DNA of 64,000 nt, taken from assembly GCA_034111085.1 (NCBI GenBank), contig JAWUXZ010000012.1, positions 13,524 through 77,523 of the forward strand, read 5' to 3'. This document shows, in pieces, positions 17,737 to 25,787 of this stretch. The notes under the pieces are model-generated. The model ran no database searches. It worked only from the letters and a program-made list of their open reading frames with translations, and was not told the origin of the DNA. A program made the position numbers and the translations under genes. The DNA comes from Dinoroseobacter sp034111085 (lineage in GTDB: Bacteria; Pseudomonadota; Alphaproteobacteria; Rhodobacterales; Rhodobacteraceae). Numbering within the stretch: the stretch's first letter is position 1; every line of letters starts with the position of its first letter.

Positions 17737-18660
17737 ATGCGCCTCCTCTGCCTCGCCGCCGCTTTGCTTACCCCCGCCATAGCCGGTGCAGCCCCACCGA
17801 AGGTCGCCACAGATATCGCTCCGGTCCACAGCCTTGTCGCCCAAGTCATGGGTGATCTGGGAACCCCGGACCTGATCTTGCCGCCCGGAGCATCGCCCCA
17901 CGGCTACGCGATGCGCCCCTCGGAAGCCGCCGCGATCGCACGCGCAGATCTGGTCGTTTGGGTTGGCCCTGCGTTGACCCCGTGGTTGGAACGCCCGACG
18001 GCCAATCTGGGTGGAGAGGCCTCGCATTTGGTGTTGCTGAGCGCTGGCGAAACGTTGGTTCTAGAGACCCGCGAAGATGCGGTATTTGGCGAGGGTCATG
18101 AGGGCCACACCGACCATGACGGCCATAACCACGGTCAAGATGAAACCGATCCCCACGCGTGGCTTGATCCGTCGAATGCCTCGGTTTGGCTGGCCGAGAT
18201 TGCACGCGCGCTGTCTGAACTCGACCCCGAGAACGCCGCCACATATGCCGCCAATGCGACCGCAGCTCAGGACGGTTTGGCGGTACTTAGCACCGAGGTC
18301 AAAGCGCAACTCGCCCCGGTGGCCAACCGACCGCACGTGGTTTTCCATGACGCCTACCAGTATTTTGAGGCCCGTTTCGGGACCACACCGCTTGGCGCAA
18401 TCTCGATCTCAGATGCCAGTCAACCGTCGGCAGCGCGCCTGTCAGAGCTGCGCGCTACACTCTCTGAGGCGGGCGTTTTATGCGCCTTCGCCGAGCCGCA
18501 GTTTGACCCGCGTTTGGTTGAGGCCGTGACCGAAGGAACCCAAGCGCGTACGGCTGTCTTGGACCCAATGGGGATAGATATTCCGCTAGGGGCGGATTTC
18601 TATGTGACCTTGATCCGCAATATGGCGAATGCAAAATCAGATTGTTTGTCAGAACTTTAG
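17737..18660 (+). CDS. znuA: Periplasmic zinc-binding protein ZnuA
   Basis: 307 residues with a cleavable signal peptide (MRLLCLAAALLTPAIAGA). It captures zinc in the periplasm for ZnuBC. Candidate metal ligands are histidines in PVHSLV, GASPHGYAM, VVFHDAYQYF and an acidic position near the C-terminus. Residues about 114-135 form a flexible His/Asp/Gly-rich loop (EGHEGHTDHDGHNHG) ending at DETDPHAWLDP, typical of zinc rather than manganese binding proteins. It is divergent from zur with a shared Zur box. Its stop codon overlaps the convergent GH84 gene by 4 bases. Confidence 0.95.
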   Translation: MRLLCLAAALLTPAIAGAAPPKVATDIAPVHSLVAQVMGDLGTPDLILPPGASPHGYAMRPSEAAAIARADLVVWVGPALTPWLERPTANLGGEASHLVLLSAGETLVLETREDAVFGEGHEGHTDHDGHNHGQDETDPHAWLDPSNASVWLAEIARALSELDPENAATYAANATAAQDGLAVLSTEVKAQLAPVANRPHVVFHDAYQYFEARFGTTPLGAISISDASQPSAARLSELRATLSEAGVLCAFAEPQFDPRLVEAVTEGTQARTAVLDPMGIDIPLGADFYVTLIRNMANAKSDCLSEL

Positions 18661-19709
18661 GTCAAGCAAGCCGGATCGAACACGTAGCCACCGGCAAGCC
18701 AATCAAGGATATCGCGCGCAATGGGGTAATCGGCGTAAGGCGCGTACCGGGAGGTGAGGGCTGCGCGCTGCAAGGGCGCTAAAGCGTCGAAGCCCGCCGC
18801 CGAGAACGTAGCCAGATCTGCGGCAAGCATCGCTGCCAGATCTGGCCCGGCATAAGCCTCGGCAATCTCACCGAAGGTCGCCGCCCGCCCGCGCCACTGC
18901 CGCGCAATTTTAGCCAATGGCAACTGCGCCAAACCGGGTTGGTTGATCGGGTTCACCAGCAGGCCCGAGACGTGATCTGCAAGTGGCAGCCCGCGCTCAA
19001 GCGCAGGATCAAGCGGCAAAAACGGCGATAGAGCGCGACTGTCATTGACCGCCCCATTGTCCCAAATCAGCGGTTTTCGCCCCAAACGTTCTGCCACACC
19101 GTCCAAATATTCCGGGTCCAGCGATGTCGAGACCACTTTTGGCCCGGTCCAGAATATATCGACCTCAGAGGCCAAGCCCTGCCCCAGCGCCTCTAGAGAC
19201 CCGGCGGGACGCGCGCCAAACACCTGATCGAGAATCGGATCATCGCTATAATAGGCCGGACAAAGTGCGACCTGTGGTGCAACGCTTGCCTCTAGGGCCA
19301 CCTCCGCCGCGCGCAGATGCAGCCCCGCCAGCCCCATCTCGCCGCCGGGGGTGTCGTCAAACAGCAGGCAAAGCCAATCCGGCTCTAGCGCTTTGATCTG
19401 GCTTAGCTTCTGCGTCAGATATTGCCGCTCAACTTGCCAATCAGTGGCGTCCAACCCGTACGGCGTCAGCCCAATGCCAAACCCGATACCCGCCGTCACG
19501 CAGCGTGCCCTAAGCTGCACCAATTCCCTAATATGCCCCGGCTCAAACGGTACACGCCAATCTTGCCGAAGCACCCGGTCGGACTTCGGCGCATAGACGT
19601 AAAGCCCGTAGCCTTCGCGGGCCAACGTAGGCAGGATCTGGGGGCGCCCGGACGCGCCCCAATCGCGCCCGAAGAAACCTTCGATAACACCCAAAATCGG
19701 TTTCATCAT
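18657..19709 (-). CDS. GH84-like beta-N-acetylglucosaminidase domain protein
   Basis: 350 residues, no signal peptide, so probably cytoplasmic. The start GVIEGFFGRDWG is the hallmark opening of the GH84 (NAGidase) barrel, and LLFDDTPG supplies the paired aspartates used in substrate-assisted catalysis. QPLIWDN-like text appears as KPLIWDNGAVND, and a GLLVNPINQPGLAQLPL segment also fits the family. Only the catalytic barrel is present; larger GH84 enzymes carry extra domains. The natural substrate is not evident. It stands alone, convergent with znuA. Two ATGs (19709, 19706) are possible. Confidence 0.8.
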   Translation of the reverse strand: MMKPILGVIEGFFGRDWGASGRPQILPTLAREGYGLYVYAPKSDRVLRQDWRVPFEPGHIRELVQLRARCVTAGIGFGIGLTPYGLDATDWQVERQYLTQKLSQIKALEPDWLCLLFDDTPGGEMGLAGLHLRAAEVALEASVAPQVALCPAYYSDDPILDQVFGARPAGSLEALGQGLASEVDIFWTGPKVVSTSLDPEYLDGVAERLGRKPLIWDNGAVNDSRALSPFLPLDPALERGLPLADHVSGLLVNPINQPGLAQLPLAKIARQWRGRAATFGEIAEAYAGPDLAAMLAADLATFSAAGFDALAPLQRAALTSRYAPYADYPIARDILDWLAGGYVFDPACLT

Positions 19710-19832
19710 TGCAGCCCTTCCCCGTGCGACGGATCATCTCTAGCATAGCACGCAACTGGCATCGGCCATGAATACTGCACATGCCTACACAGATTGGGAC
19801 ATGTGGGCGCCCTTCGCGGAAAGACCCAAGAG

Positions 19833-20123
19833 ATGTTCGTTGTTGCCGTCACTTTTACCATCAAACCGGATGCATGGGAGGAATTCCTGCCGCTGATGAC
19901 AATCAACGCCCACGCCTCAGTTACCAATGAGGCTGAGTGCCAACAATTCGACGTCTGCACCAACCCCACCGCGCCTTTTACCGTCTTCCTTTATGAGGTC
20001 TACACCGATCGGGCCGCTTTTGATGTGCACTTGCAAACGCCGCATTTCAAGACTTTTGACGGCGCCGTCGCAGACATGATCGCGGCCAAAGACATCGCCC
20101 TGCTAGAGCGTATCGCACCATGA
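19833..20123 (+). CDS. Antibiotic-biosynthesis-monooxygenase (ABM) fold protein
   Basis: About 96 residues forming a single ferredoxin-like ABM domain of the YgiN/LsrG type. The pattern is a first strand FVVAVTFTIKP, then a C/F-D-V core (CQQFDVCTNP), FLYEVYTDRAAFDVHLQTPHF and a final helix. Members are small cofactor-free oxygenases or isomerases. I use the ATG at 19833 (GGAAAG 9 bases upstream); an upstream ATG at 19794 is in frame. Its stop overlaps the otnC start (ATGA), so the two are co-translated. The substrate is unknown. Confidence 0.8.
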   Translation: MFVVAVTFTIKPDAWEEFLPLMTINAHASVTNEAECQQFDVCTNPTAPFTVFLYEVYTDRAAFDVHLQTPHFKTFDGAVADMIAAKDIALLERIAP

Positions 20124-20776
20124 TGAAACTCAGCACCGAGACCAGCGCACGCGAACAGGTCTGCCTGTTTGCCAAGTCGATTTATGATCGCGGACTGACC
20201 CATGGCAGCACCGGAAATATCTCTATGCGGCTTGAGGACGGGGGCTTTTTGGTGACGCCAACCGGCAGCTCACTGGGGTTTCTCGACCCGCAAAATCTAT
20301 CGGTGTTAGACAAGGACGGGCACCACATCAGCGGCCCGGCCCCGACCAAGGAAGTGCCTTTGCACACAGCATTCTACGGCGTGCGCAAGGCCCTCACAGG
20401 CGCGGTCGTTCACCTGCATTCGCACCATTCTGTAGCACTCTCATTGCTGGATGGTATCGACGCCGAGGACATGTTGCCGCCGCTCACGCCCTACGGCATC
20501 ATGCAGCTTGGACGTGTGAAATTGCTGCCCTATATCCAACCCGGTGACCCGGCGATGGGCGATGCGGTCCGCGCACTCTCACCCCAAACCAGCGCCGTGG
20601 TATTGGCGAATCACGGGCCCGTGGTCGCTGCCGCAACGCTCGACAAAGCCGTTTTCGCTATGGAGGAGCTAGAGGCAACCGCCCGCCTCGCGCTGGAAAT
20701 GCGCGGCCAGACGCCCAATATGTTAAGCGCGGACCAGATCGCCAAGCTGGTCGCTGCATTTAACATCGACCTCTAG
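20120..20776 (+). CDS. otnC: 3-oxo-tetronate 4-phosphate decarboxylase (class II aldolase family)
   Basis: 218 residues of the class II aldolase/adducin family. The metal histidines are visible in AVVHLHSHHSVAL, with a further one in VLANHGPVV, and the N-terminal phosphate site is TGNISMRL. The OtnC/YgbL subgroup decarboxylates 3-oxo-tetronate 4-phosphate to dihydroxyacetone phosphate, the last step of threonate catabolism. The other steps (ltnD, otnI, otnK) are 17 kb away at 37-40 kb and lack a decarboxylase there, which supports this assignment. L-fuculose-phosphate or ribulose-phosphate aldolase are alternatives. Its stop shares the CTAG tetramer with the stop of the convergent GH42 gene. 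Confidence 0.8.
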   Translation: MMKLSTETSAREQVCLFAKSIYDRGLTHGSTGNISMRLEDGGFLVTPTGSSLGFLDPQNLSVLDKDGHHISGPAPTKEVPLHTAFYGVRKALTGAVVHLHSHHSVALSLLDGIDAEDMLPPLTPYGIMQLGRVKLLPYIQPGDPAMGDAVRALSPQTSAVVLANHGPVVAAATLDKAVFAMEELEATARLALEMRGQTPNMLSADQIAKLVAAFNIDL

Positions 20777-22680
20777 AGCGCTGATTTTTCGACCCAAAAC
20801 ACGCCTGCGGGTTCGATCTTCTGGCCCCGATAGGCCTGCGCCCGCGCCCCATAGTTGAAGACGAAGCGGTGCGTATCGGTATCGCGGATGCGGATGCCAT
20901 CGCTCAGATGCTCGGTCTCAATCGCGAGTTCTTTACAAGCCCCCTCAATAATCCGCTGCCAAAGTGGTGCATCCGGCCAGCCCCCGAGGTAACGCAAAAC
21001 GCCGTCGCCCATCATCAAGGGCGCGCCATTTTCAAGCGCCAGCGTCACGGGTGCGTCGCCTTCGAGATGCTCCATCCACGCATGAGCGCCACCGCCACCA
21101 ACCACATCGAGCAGCGCAGATGGCGGCAAGCTTTCAGCCAACGCCACTGTCACATCTAACCCCGGCAATGCAGGCGGCAACGGAACCGGGATCCAGAACT
21201 CTGCAGTTTTTGACGCACTCCGAGGCCCTATGACCGCGATGCCATCGACCTCAGCCAACCGCGCCTTCAACGCGTCCGACATCGCCATCATCCCCGGTAC
21301 GAACACCAGTTTGTAGTCGTCCAAATCCGCATCAGGCGAGATCACATCAACCGACAAACCTGCAGCCCTCAGCGCCCGGTAGCAGGAAAACACCAGCCGA
21401 AAATAATCGAAATCCGCGCCCTGTGGTTGGACCTGCCATGCCCAAGCGCTGGCGTAATCAAACACCAATGCGACCCGCGCATCAGCCGTGCCAACCGCTT
21501 CAAGCTCTTCAATTTCGCGCGCAACTTGTGCTGCCTCAGCCAGCCCGGGTGCCGCCACGCTATCGGGGCGCAAAAGCCCTGCATGCATCTGTTCTTGGGC
21601 AAACGGTGCTTGGCGCCAACGGAAATAGCAGACCGTCTCGGCCCCATGTGCAAACGCTTCCCACGCCCATAGCCGCGCCATTCCGGGCAGCGGTGCAGGG
21701 TTCCACGGCGCCCAGTTTACCGGTCCCGGCTGCTGCTCCATAATCCACCAACGTCCGCGCCCGACGGCCCGGTACAAATCATGGTGGAAAGCCTGAAAAT
21801 CCGGGTCACCCTGTTGTAAATACTCCGATTTATGCCCGTCGCTGGCATCCATCCGGTCCATCAGAAAGCCCATTGGATAGCTATCCCATGACGCGATATC
21901 GAGGTCTTCGCCCACGTCGAAATGGTCAAACTCGGTCACACGGCCCATGTAATTGTGGATCAGGGGCGCATCGGTGAAGCGGCGCAAAATCTCGGTCTGC
22001 GCGCGATTAAACCCAACGACCTGGTCCGACGAAAATCGCCTGAACGCCATCGCATGGGCCGGGTTCGGTTCGGTCACGGTCAAGTTGGGCAACTCGATCT
22101 CGGCGAACTCGGCATAGTCCATTGACCAGAAGATATTGCCCCAAGCCTCGTTTAGCGCACTCGGCGATTGGTAGCGTTGCGCGCACCAATCGCGGAAGGC
22201 CTCGGCGGCGGCTTCTGAGTAGCTGATCGTTGTGTCGTGACAGCCGTATTCATTGTCGGTTTGCCATGCAGAAATGCGCGCATCGGCCCCGTAGCGTTCG
22301 GCCAGTTTGGTGACGATCTTGCGGCATTCGTTTCGGTAGCCCAGATGCGAGAAGCAGTAGTGGCGGCGTGAGCCAAAGCCGCGCGGTTTGGCGTCCGCGT
22401 CCAGCGCGAGCATGTCTGGGTGCTTGTTCACGACCCATCGCGGCGGGGTTGCAGTGGGTGTTCCGAGGATGATGTTCAGCCCCGCATCCGCCAAAACTGT
22501 GATCGCGCGGTCGAGCCATTCGAACCGGAAATCGCCCTCAGCCGGCTCCAGCCGCGACCACGCAAACTCGCCGATCCGCACCCATGTCAGGCCCGCCTCA
22601 ACCATGCGCGCGGCATCCTCGGCCCAGATGTCATCGGGCCAATGTTCTGGGTAGTAACAAACCCCTAAGGTACGTTTCAT
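20773..22680 (-). CDS. GH42 beta-galactosidase
   Basis: 635 residues with no signal peptide, so it cleaves beta-galactosides in the cytoplasm after import. The start is typical GH42 (GVCYYPEHWPDDIWAEDA, then GLTWVRIGEFAWSRLEP). The acid/base glutamate is in WQTDNEYGCHD and the likely nucleophile in WWIMEQQPGPVNWAP. A trimerisation domain and C-terminal beta domain follow. It is the last gene of the galactoside operon and overlaps the upstream lactonase gene by 4 bases. Galactose released feeds the De Ley-Doudoroff enzymes encoded just upstream. Confidence 0.93.
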   Translation of the reverse strand: MKRTLGVCYYPEHWPDDIWAEDAARMVEAGLTWVRIGEFAWSRLEPAEGDFRFEWLDRAITVLADAGLNIILGTPTATPPRWVVNKHPDMLALDADAKPRGFGSRRHYCFSHLGYRNECRKIVTKLAERYGADARISAWQTDNEYGCHDTTISYSEAAAEAFRDWCAQRYQSPSALNEAWGNIFWSMDYAEFAEIELPNLTVTEPNPAHAMAFRRFSSDQVVGFNRAQTEILRRFTDAPLIHNYMGRVTEFDHFDVGEDLDIASWDSYPMGFLMDRMDASDGHKSEYLQQGDPDFQAFHHDLYRAVGRGRWWIMEQQPGPVNWAPWNPAPLPGMARLWAWEAFAHGAETVCYFRWRQAPFAQEQMHAGLLRPDSVAAPGLAEAAQVAREIEELEAVGTADARVALVFDYASAWAWQVQPQGADFDYFRLVFSCYRALRAAGLSVDVISPDADLDDYKLVFVPGMMAMSDALKARLAEVDGIAVIGPRSASKTAEFWIPVPLPPALPGLDVTVALAESLPPSALLDVVGGGGAHAWMEHLEGDAPVTLALENGAPLMMGDGVLRYLGGWPDAPLWQRIIEGACKELAIETEHLSDGIRIRDTDTHRFVFNYGARAQAYRGQKIEPAGVFWVEKSAL

Positions 22681-23525
22681 AGGATCACTCGGTGCTCGGG
22701 TTGGCCTTGAAACGTCGTGTCCCAGGTGAATGTCGCGCCATCAGTCAAGGTCGGTGCATCCCGCCCCTGACAGGCGGTCGTGGCAAAAAGCGTACGCAAT
22801 TCATCGCCGCCAAAAGCCGGGCAGGTCATGTGCGGCGCGGGCGCATCAAACCGCGCAACCTCGGTCCCATCGGGCGCGTAGCCAACCACGCAGCCTGCGC
22901 CCCAAAGGGCCACCCAGAACGTGCCATCAGCGCCAAATACCGCGCCATCCGGCCCGCCCGGCGCGTCCGCCATATCGAGGTAGAGCGACGGTTTGCCCTC
23001 GGGCCATCCCTCGTCGTCAAGTGCCACGCGCATGATTTTGCGCTTCAGCGTATCGGTGTAGCAAGCCGTCTTGCCATCTGGGTGAAAACTGATGGCGTTA
23101 GAGATCGTGATCGCGCCAAATAGTTTGCGCACCTGACCGTCGAAGTAGCGGTAGATCGCGCCCGCACCGGTTTCGGCATTCTTGCCCATTGTCCCGATCC
23201 AGAACCCGCCAAACGGATCTGCGCGCCCATCGTTAGAGCGCGTGACCTCGTTCTCGCTTTCCAAACCGCACAGAAATTCGCTCTCGCCTGTGGCCGTATC
23301 AAAAACCTGCAACGCGGTCTCGGACGCTATGATAAGACGCGTCGCATCCACCCAACCTGCGGCAGAAACATGCTCGTCAAACTCCCAGTGGTTTAGCTTG
23401 TCGCCCATGCGTCGGTACAAGCGGCAGCCCATAATATCAAACCAGAACAGGCACTTGGCCTCAGGGTGCCATAACGGCCCCTCACCCAGTTCGCAGGGCG
23501 TGGCATCAAAAATGCGGCCCGTCAT
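22677..23525 (-). CDS. SMP-30/gluconolactonase family lactonase (probable galactonolactonase)
   Basis: About 282 residues, six-bladed propeller of the SMP-30/regucalcin family. Visible signatures are CELGEGPLWHPEAKCLFWFDI with metal-ligand Glu, NDGRADPFGGFWIGTMG, ISFHPDGKTACYTDT and DAPGGPDGAVFGADG. In this operon it should hydrolyse galactono-lactone, the product of galactose dehydrogenase, to galactonate. The ATG at 23525 overlaps the dgoA stop by 4 bases; a start five codons earlier is less likely. Confidence 0.85.
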   Translation of the reverse strand: MTGRIFDATPCELGEGPLWHPEAKCLFWFDIMGCRLYRRMGDKLNHWEFDEHVSAAGWVDATRLIIASETALQVFDTATGESEFLCGLESENEVTRSNDGRADPFGGFWIGTMGKNAETGAGAIYRYFDGQVRKLFGAITISNAISFHPDGKTACYTDTLKRKIMRVALDDEGWPEGKPSLYLDMADAPGGPDGAVFGADGTFWVALWGAGCVVGYAPDGTEVARFDAPAPHMTCPAFGGDELRTLFATTACQGRDAPTLTDGATFTWDTTFQGQPEHRVIL

Positions 23526-24124
23526 GCCACGCAATCCCACGCTGCGACAATCGCTTCGGCCCGTGTGCGCAGCGCACCCAGATCAAGTCCGGGCGTATAC
23601 AGCGCTGTGCCCAGCCCAAAGCCACTCGCGCCAGCTTTGCGCCATTGCGCGAAATTCTCGACGCCTGCGCCGCCCACCGGAAAGACCTCGCAGTCAGCAG
23701 GCAAAACCGCGCGCAACGCCTTTAGCCCAGACGCCCCAGCCATGGAGCCGGGAAACAGCTTCAACCCATCGGCCCCAGCGGCAAGTGCTGCAAATGCTTC
23801 GGTCGGCGAGAACACCCCCGGCCAGCTTTGCAAGCCCGCCGCTTTGGTCGCGCGGATCACGTCCGGGTTGCAATTGGGTGACACGATCAACTTGCCTCCG
23901 GCCGCAGCCACTTCGGCCACCTGCCCGACGCTCAGCACGGTCCCGGCCCCAATCAACGCGACCTTGCCGCAGGCTTGCACCATTGCGGCAATGCTTCGAT
24001 ACGGCTCAGGCGAGTTCAGCGGCACCTCAATCCGGGTGATCCCAGCAGCAACGAGGACTTCGCAGGCAGGCACAGCTTCGTCGGGGGTGATCCCGCGCAG
24101 GATGGCAATAATCGGTCGGCTCAT
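23522..24124 (-). CDS. dgoA: 2-dehydro-3-deoxy-6-phosphogalactonate aldolase
   Basis: 200 residues, KDPG/KDPGal class I aldolase. It splits 2-keto-3-deoxy-6-phosphogalactonate into pyruvate and glyceraldehyde 3-phosphate. IEVPLNSPE carries the catalytic-base glutamate region, and the Schiff-base lysine is in DGLKLFPGSM. KDPG aldolases of the Entner-Doudoroff route are similar, but adjacent dgoK and the galactosidases favour the galactonate version. It overlaps dgoK by 4 bases. Confidence 0.9.
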   Translation of the reverse strand: MSRPIIAILRGITPDEAVPACEVLVAAGITRIEVPLNSPEPYRSIAAMVQACGKVALIGAGTVLSVGQVAEVAAAGGKLIVSPNCNPDVIRATKAAGLQSWPGVFSPTEAFAALAAGADGLKLFPGSMAGASGLKALRAVLPADCEVFPVGGAGVENFAQWRKAGASGFGLGTALYTPGLDLGALRTRAEAIVAAWDCVA

Positions 24125-25020
24125 GTCGTCTCTTTCTGCATTTGGCGCGCGGCGATCAAGCCTGCGCGTGTGGCCTCGCCCGCATCAATGCGGCTGACCT
24201 CGATCCCTTGGGCCGATAGTGCTGCGGTATAGGCGTCGGCCAATCCGTCCGCGCCCAGAACGGCGATCGGCATGCCCAACCAATAGGGCTTGGTGGCGGC
24301 AAGCTCTGCACCAACGAGCAAGCCCGACAACCGCGCGCGCGCAACAGCAGGCGACAAACCGTCAAGCAGCCCTTCGGCCCGGATCGCGAATAGTTTGGAC
24401 GCCATTGCTTCGGGCCGCGACAGAGTTTCCTCAACCGCCTCAAGAAACGCAGTGCCATCCCAGCCCTCGCCCATCGAATGGCGCAAGACCGATTGCTTGG
24501 ACAGAAGGCTGAACATCTCACCCGTCATCAGACTGCGAAAACTCACCACTTCGCCCGCGCTGACCTGCACCCATTTGGTGTGGGTGCCCGGCAGCACGAT
24601 CACGCCGTCGAAACCGGGACTTAGGGCCAGCGCGCCCGCAATCTGGGTTTCTTCGCCGCGAATCACATCGGCAGGCTTAAGTTGTTTCAGCCCGGGAATT
24701 ACCTGCACGCGCAACCGCTTATCGGAGGTTGGCGCAATCGCTGGATCGGTGCCAACTGGCGTGCAAGGCACGGTCGCATAGGGTGCTTCCACCCAACCTT
24801 GGCGCGACCCGACCATACCGCAAGCAACCACATCGACCGTTTTGGTATCAAGCCATGGCCCAATCAAGCGCAGCAACGCGCCTTCAAACTCGGTTGGCTT
24901 CAGCGTGCCCATCCCCTCATCTGAGGAGGCTTTCGCTAGTACCTGACCGCTCGGCCCCATCGCCCAAGCCCGGCAATGGGTCGTTCCCCAATCGACGGCA
25001 ATCCAGTCGAGCGTGCTCAT
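24121..25020 (-). CDS. dgoK: 2-dehydro-3-deoxygalactonokinase
   Basis: 299 residues, DgoK family of sugar-acid kinases (ASKHA fold). It phosphorylates 2-keto-3-deoxygalactonate at O6. The N-terminal phosphate-binding segment is IAVDWGTTHCRAWAMG, and VLPGTHTKWVQV and SLMTGEMFSLLS are characteristic of DgoK. It overlaps its neighbours by 4 bases on both sides, so it is co-translated with the dehydrogenase and aldolase. Confidence 0.92.
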   Translation of the reverse strand: MSTLDWIAVDWGTTHCRAWAMGPSGQVLAKASSDEGMGTLKPTEFEGALLRLIGPWLDTKTVDVVACGMVGSRQGWVEAPYATVPCTPVGTDPAIAPTSDKRLRVQVIPGLKQLKPADVIRGEETQIAGALALSPGFDGVIVLPGTHTKWVQVSAGEVVSFRSLMTGEMFSLLSKQSVLRHSMGEGWDGTAFLEAVEETLSRPEAMASKLFAIRAEGLLDGLSPAVARARLSGLLVGAELAATKPYWLGMPIAVLGADGLADAYTAALSAQGIEVSRIDAGEATRAGLIAARQMQKETT

Positions 25021-25787
25021 CCCGTCACCACCACACCGCCATCAACGGCCATAGCTTGCCCGGTCATCGCGCCACTGGTCGAGGACGCGAGAAACAGCAT
25101 TGGACCGACAATGTCTTGAGGTTTGAGATGACGCGTGAGGCACATCTTGTTCATATGCGCCTCCAGCGCTTCGGGGGTCGTCCACATCTGCAGTTGCTTG
25201 TCGGTCAGCACCCAACCGGGGGCCAGCGCGTTGACGCGGATGTTGTCTGGACCGAACTCGCGCGCAAGGCTGCGGGTCATGCCGTTGATGCCGGAATTGG
25301 CCGTCGTGTAGGACGGATAGCCAGAATTGCCCATCATGTAGCTGATCGAGGTTGTGTTGATAATCGAGCCGCCGCCCGCAGCGCGCATCCCCTCGATCAC
25401 TGCTTGGCAGGCGAAGAAATAGCTTTTGAGGTTAATGGCTTGAGACCAATCCCAGAACTCTTCGGTGACTTCCTCGGTCGTGTGTCGCTTGTCATTGGCC
25501 GCATTGTTAATCAGCACAGTGACCGGGCCATGCGCGGCAGACGCCTCGTCGATACAGGCCTTCAAACGCGCAATATCGGTGATGTCACATTGCAGAAACA
25601 GCGGCGCGTTGCCGGTCTTCTCGACCATTTCGGCAACGAATTCAGACGCGTCTGAGCGCTGCACAAAAGCAACCTTCGCGCCTTGACGCAGGAACCCTTC
25701 GGTCAAGAATGCCCCGATGCCAGAGCCGCCTCCGGTGATGAAAACGGACGCTCCGTTCAGGTCAGGATAGGTTGGATGGGTCATCAA
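25017..25787 (-). CDS. SDR-family dehydrogenase, probable D-galactose 1-dehydrogenase
   Basis: 256 residues with the SDR cofactor motif FITGGGSGIGA and the structural NNAAND segment. The catalytic serine is in NTTSISYMM and the tyrosine in GYPSYTTANSG. The position of the usual catalytic lysine (YxxxK) is asparagine here (YTTAN). In this operon the expected job is oxidation of D-galactose to galactono-lactone, the first De Ley-Doudoroff step. L-arabinose or another aldose could also be used. The YxxxN variant may be a property of the subfamily rather than a defect, since the gene is intact. Confidence 0.75.
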   Translation of the reverse strand: MMTHPTYPDLNGASVFITGGGSGIGAFLTEGFLRQGAKVAFVQRSDASEFVAEMVEKTGNAPLFLQCDITDIARLKACIDEASAAHGPVTVLINNAANDKRHTTEEVTEEFWDWSQAINLKSYFFACQAVIEGMRAAGGGSIINTTSISYMMGNSGYPSYTTANSGINGMTRSLAREFGPDNIRVNALAPGWVLTDKQLQMWTTPEALEAHMNKMCLTRHLKPQDIVGPMLFLASSTSGAMTGQAMAVDGGVVVTG

